NCBI RefSeq assembly: GCF_016793595.1 | Contig: NZ_JAEULY010000029.1 | Location: forward strand, 124,001 to 188,000 | Source: Phreatobacter sp. | GTDB taxonomy: Bacteria > Pseudomonadota > Alphaproteobacteria > Rhizobiales > Phreatobacteraceae | Reading direction: 5' to 3' | DNA length: 64,000 nt | Shown: positions 63,889 through 64,000 of the stretch, one piece after another | How the letters are laid out: each line of letters starts with the position of its first letter | Numbering within the stretch: the stretch's first letter is position 1 | The notes under the pieces: model-generated | What the model was told of the DNA's origin: nothing | Databases searched by the model: none | What the model saw: only the letters and a program-made list of their open reading frames with translations | Made by a program: the position numbers and the translations under genes

Positions 63889-64000
63889 GATGCTAGGTCT
63901 TCTGGGCGCGATGTGCATGTCTCCAGCCCGACCTCGCCATGCCATCGCGTTTGCGCTCCTACCGTCGTCGGCTGCTACAGCAAGCATGCGTAGCCGGGAT
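63889..64000 (+). other. Open frame running off the window after the Gly-rich gene
   Basis: From ATG 63889 a frame stays open to the window end (MLGLLGAMCMSPARPRHAI). It is too short to judge; it would be the place to look for an immunity partner. No clear ribosome site precedes it. Confidence 0.2.

Overview
The window looks like a chromosomal segment of a high-G+C alphaproteobacterium of the Hyphomicrobiales (Rhizobiales) type. The main reason is a complete set of genes for the very-long-chain fatty acid (VLCFA) of rhizobial lipid A (acpXL, fabZXL, two fabF-like genes, an alcohol dehydrogenase and lpxXL). The rest is consistent with a Gram-negative cell surface locus followed by a mobile or island-like region. 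No rRNA, tRNA or CRISPR array was seen.

Layout. 1-8.6 kb (minus strand): an oligopeptide/dipeptide-type ABC importer (binding protein, two permeases, two ATPases, the last running off the window), preceded by an amidase and an FAD oxidoreductase. 8.7-11.9 kb: a TadE/G-like pilus assembly protein, a tiny membrane ORF and a polytopic membrane protein. 11.9-19.4 kb: the VLCFA-lipid A locus, with lpxXL and adh on the minus strand, and an outer-membrane beta-barrel candidate, acpXL, fabZ, a ketosynthase without its catalytic Cys, an active ketosynthase and an SDR on the plus strand. 19.4-35.2 kb: sugar nucleotide and O-antigen genes: an O-antigen ligase-like protein, manC, a WbpV/WbpL-like pair, a DegT aminotransferase, rmlCADB, a diverged second copy of the ligase followed by a truncated manC, gmd, fcl and two GT2 enzymes. 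35.3-36.6 kb: an IS3-family element with a 4-bp target duplication. 37-53 kb: a second glycan block, richer in pseudogenes: an FkbM methyltransferase, an ABC exporter (Wzm/Wzt) whose two genes are separated by a dead glycosyltransferase, a radical SAM-pyruvyltransferase fusion, a GT4 enzyme with a long coiled coil, several GT2 copies, a GT4 and a WbpM/FlaA1-like dehydratase.

53-58.7 kb: a phage- or island-type recombination module (HNH, ERF, YqaJ, XRE regulator), small envelope proteins and a relic of a type I secretion ATPase. 58.7-64 kb: a tightly overlapping three-gene operon of secreted proteins of unknown function, divergent from a glycine-rich secreted protein whose reading frame breaks at a G7 tract and whose C-terminus looks like a polymorphic-toxin tail.

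How the genes fit together (inference). GDP-mannose (ManC) feeds Gmd/Fcl (GDP-fucose-type sugars), RmlABCD supply dTDP-rhamnose, and the WbpM/WbpV/WbpL-like trio would make and load a 6-deoxy-N-acetyl-hexosamine on undecaprenyl phosphate. Glycosyltransferases extend the chain, Wzm/Wzt export it, and the ligase-like protein joins it to a VLCFA-anchored lipid A. The most striking object is the GT4 enzyme at 43520-45769, whose C-terminal coiled coil carries eleven tryptophans at exactly 21-residue intervals, directly after a radical SAM-pyruvyltransferase fusion and a Wzt with a large C-terminal domain. This would fit a cap-plus-molecular-ruler system for glycan chain length.
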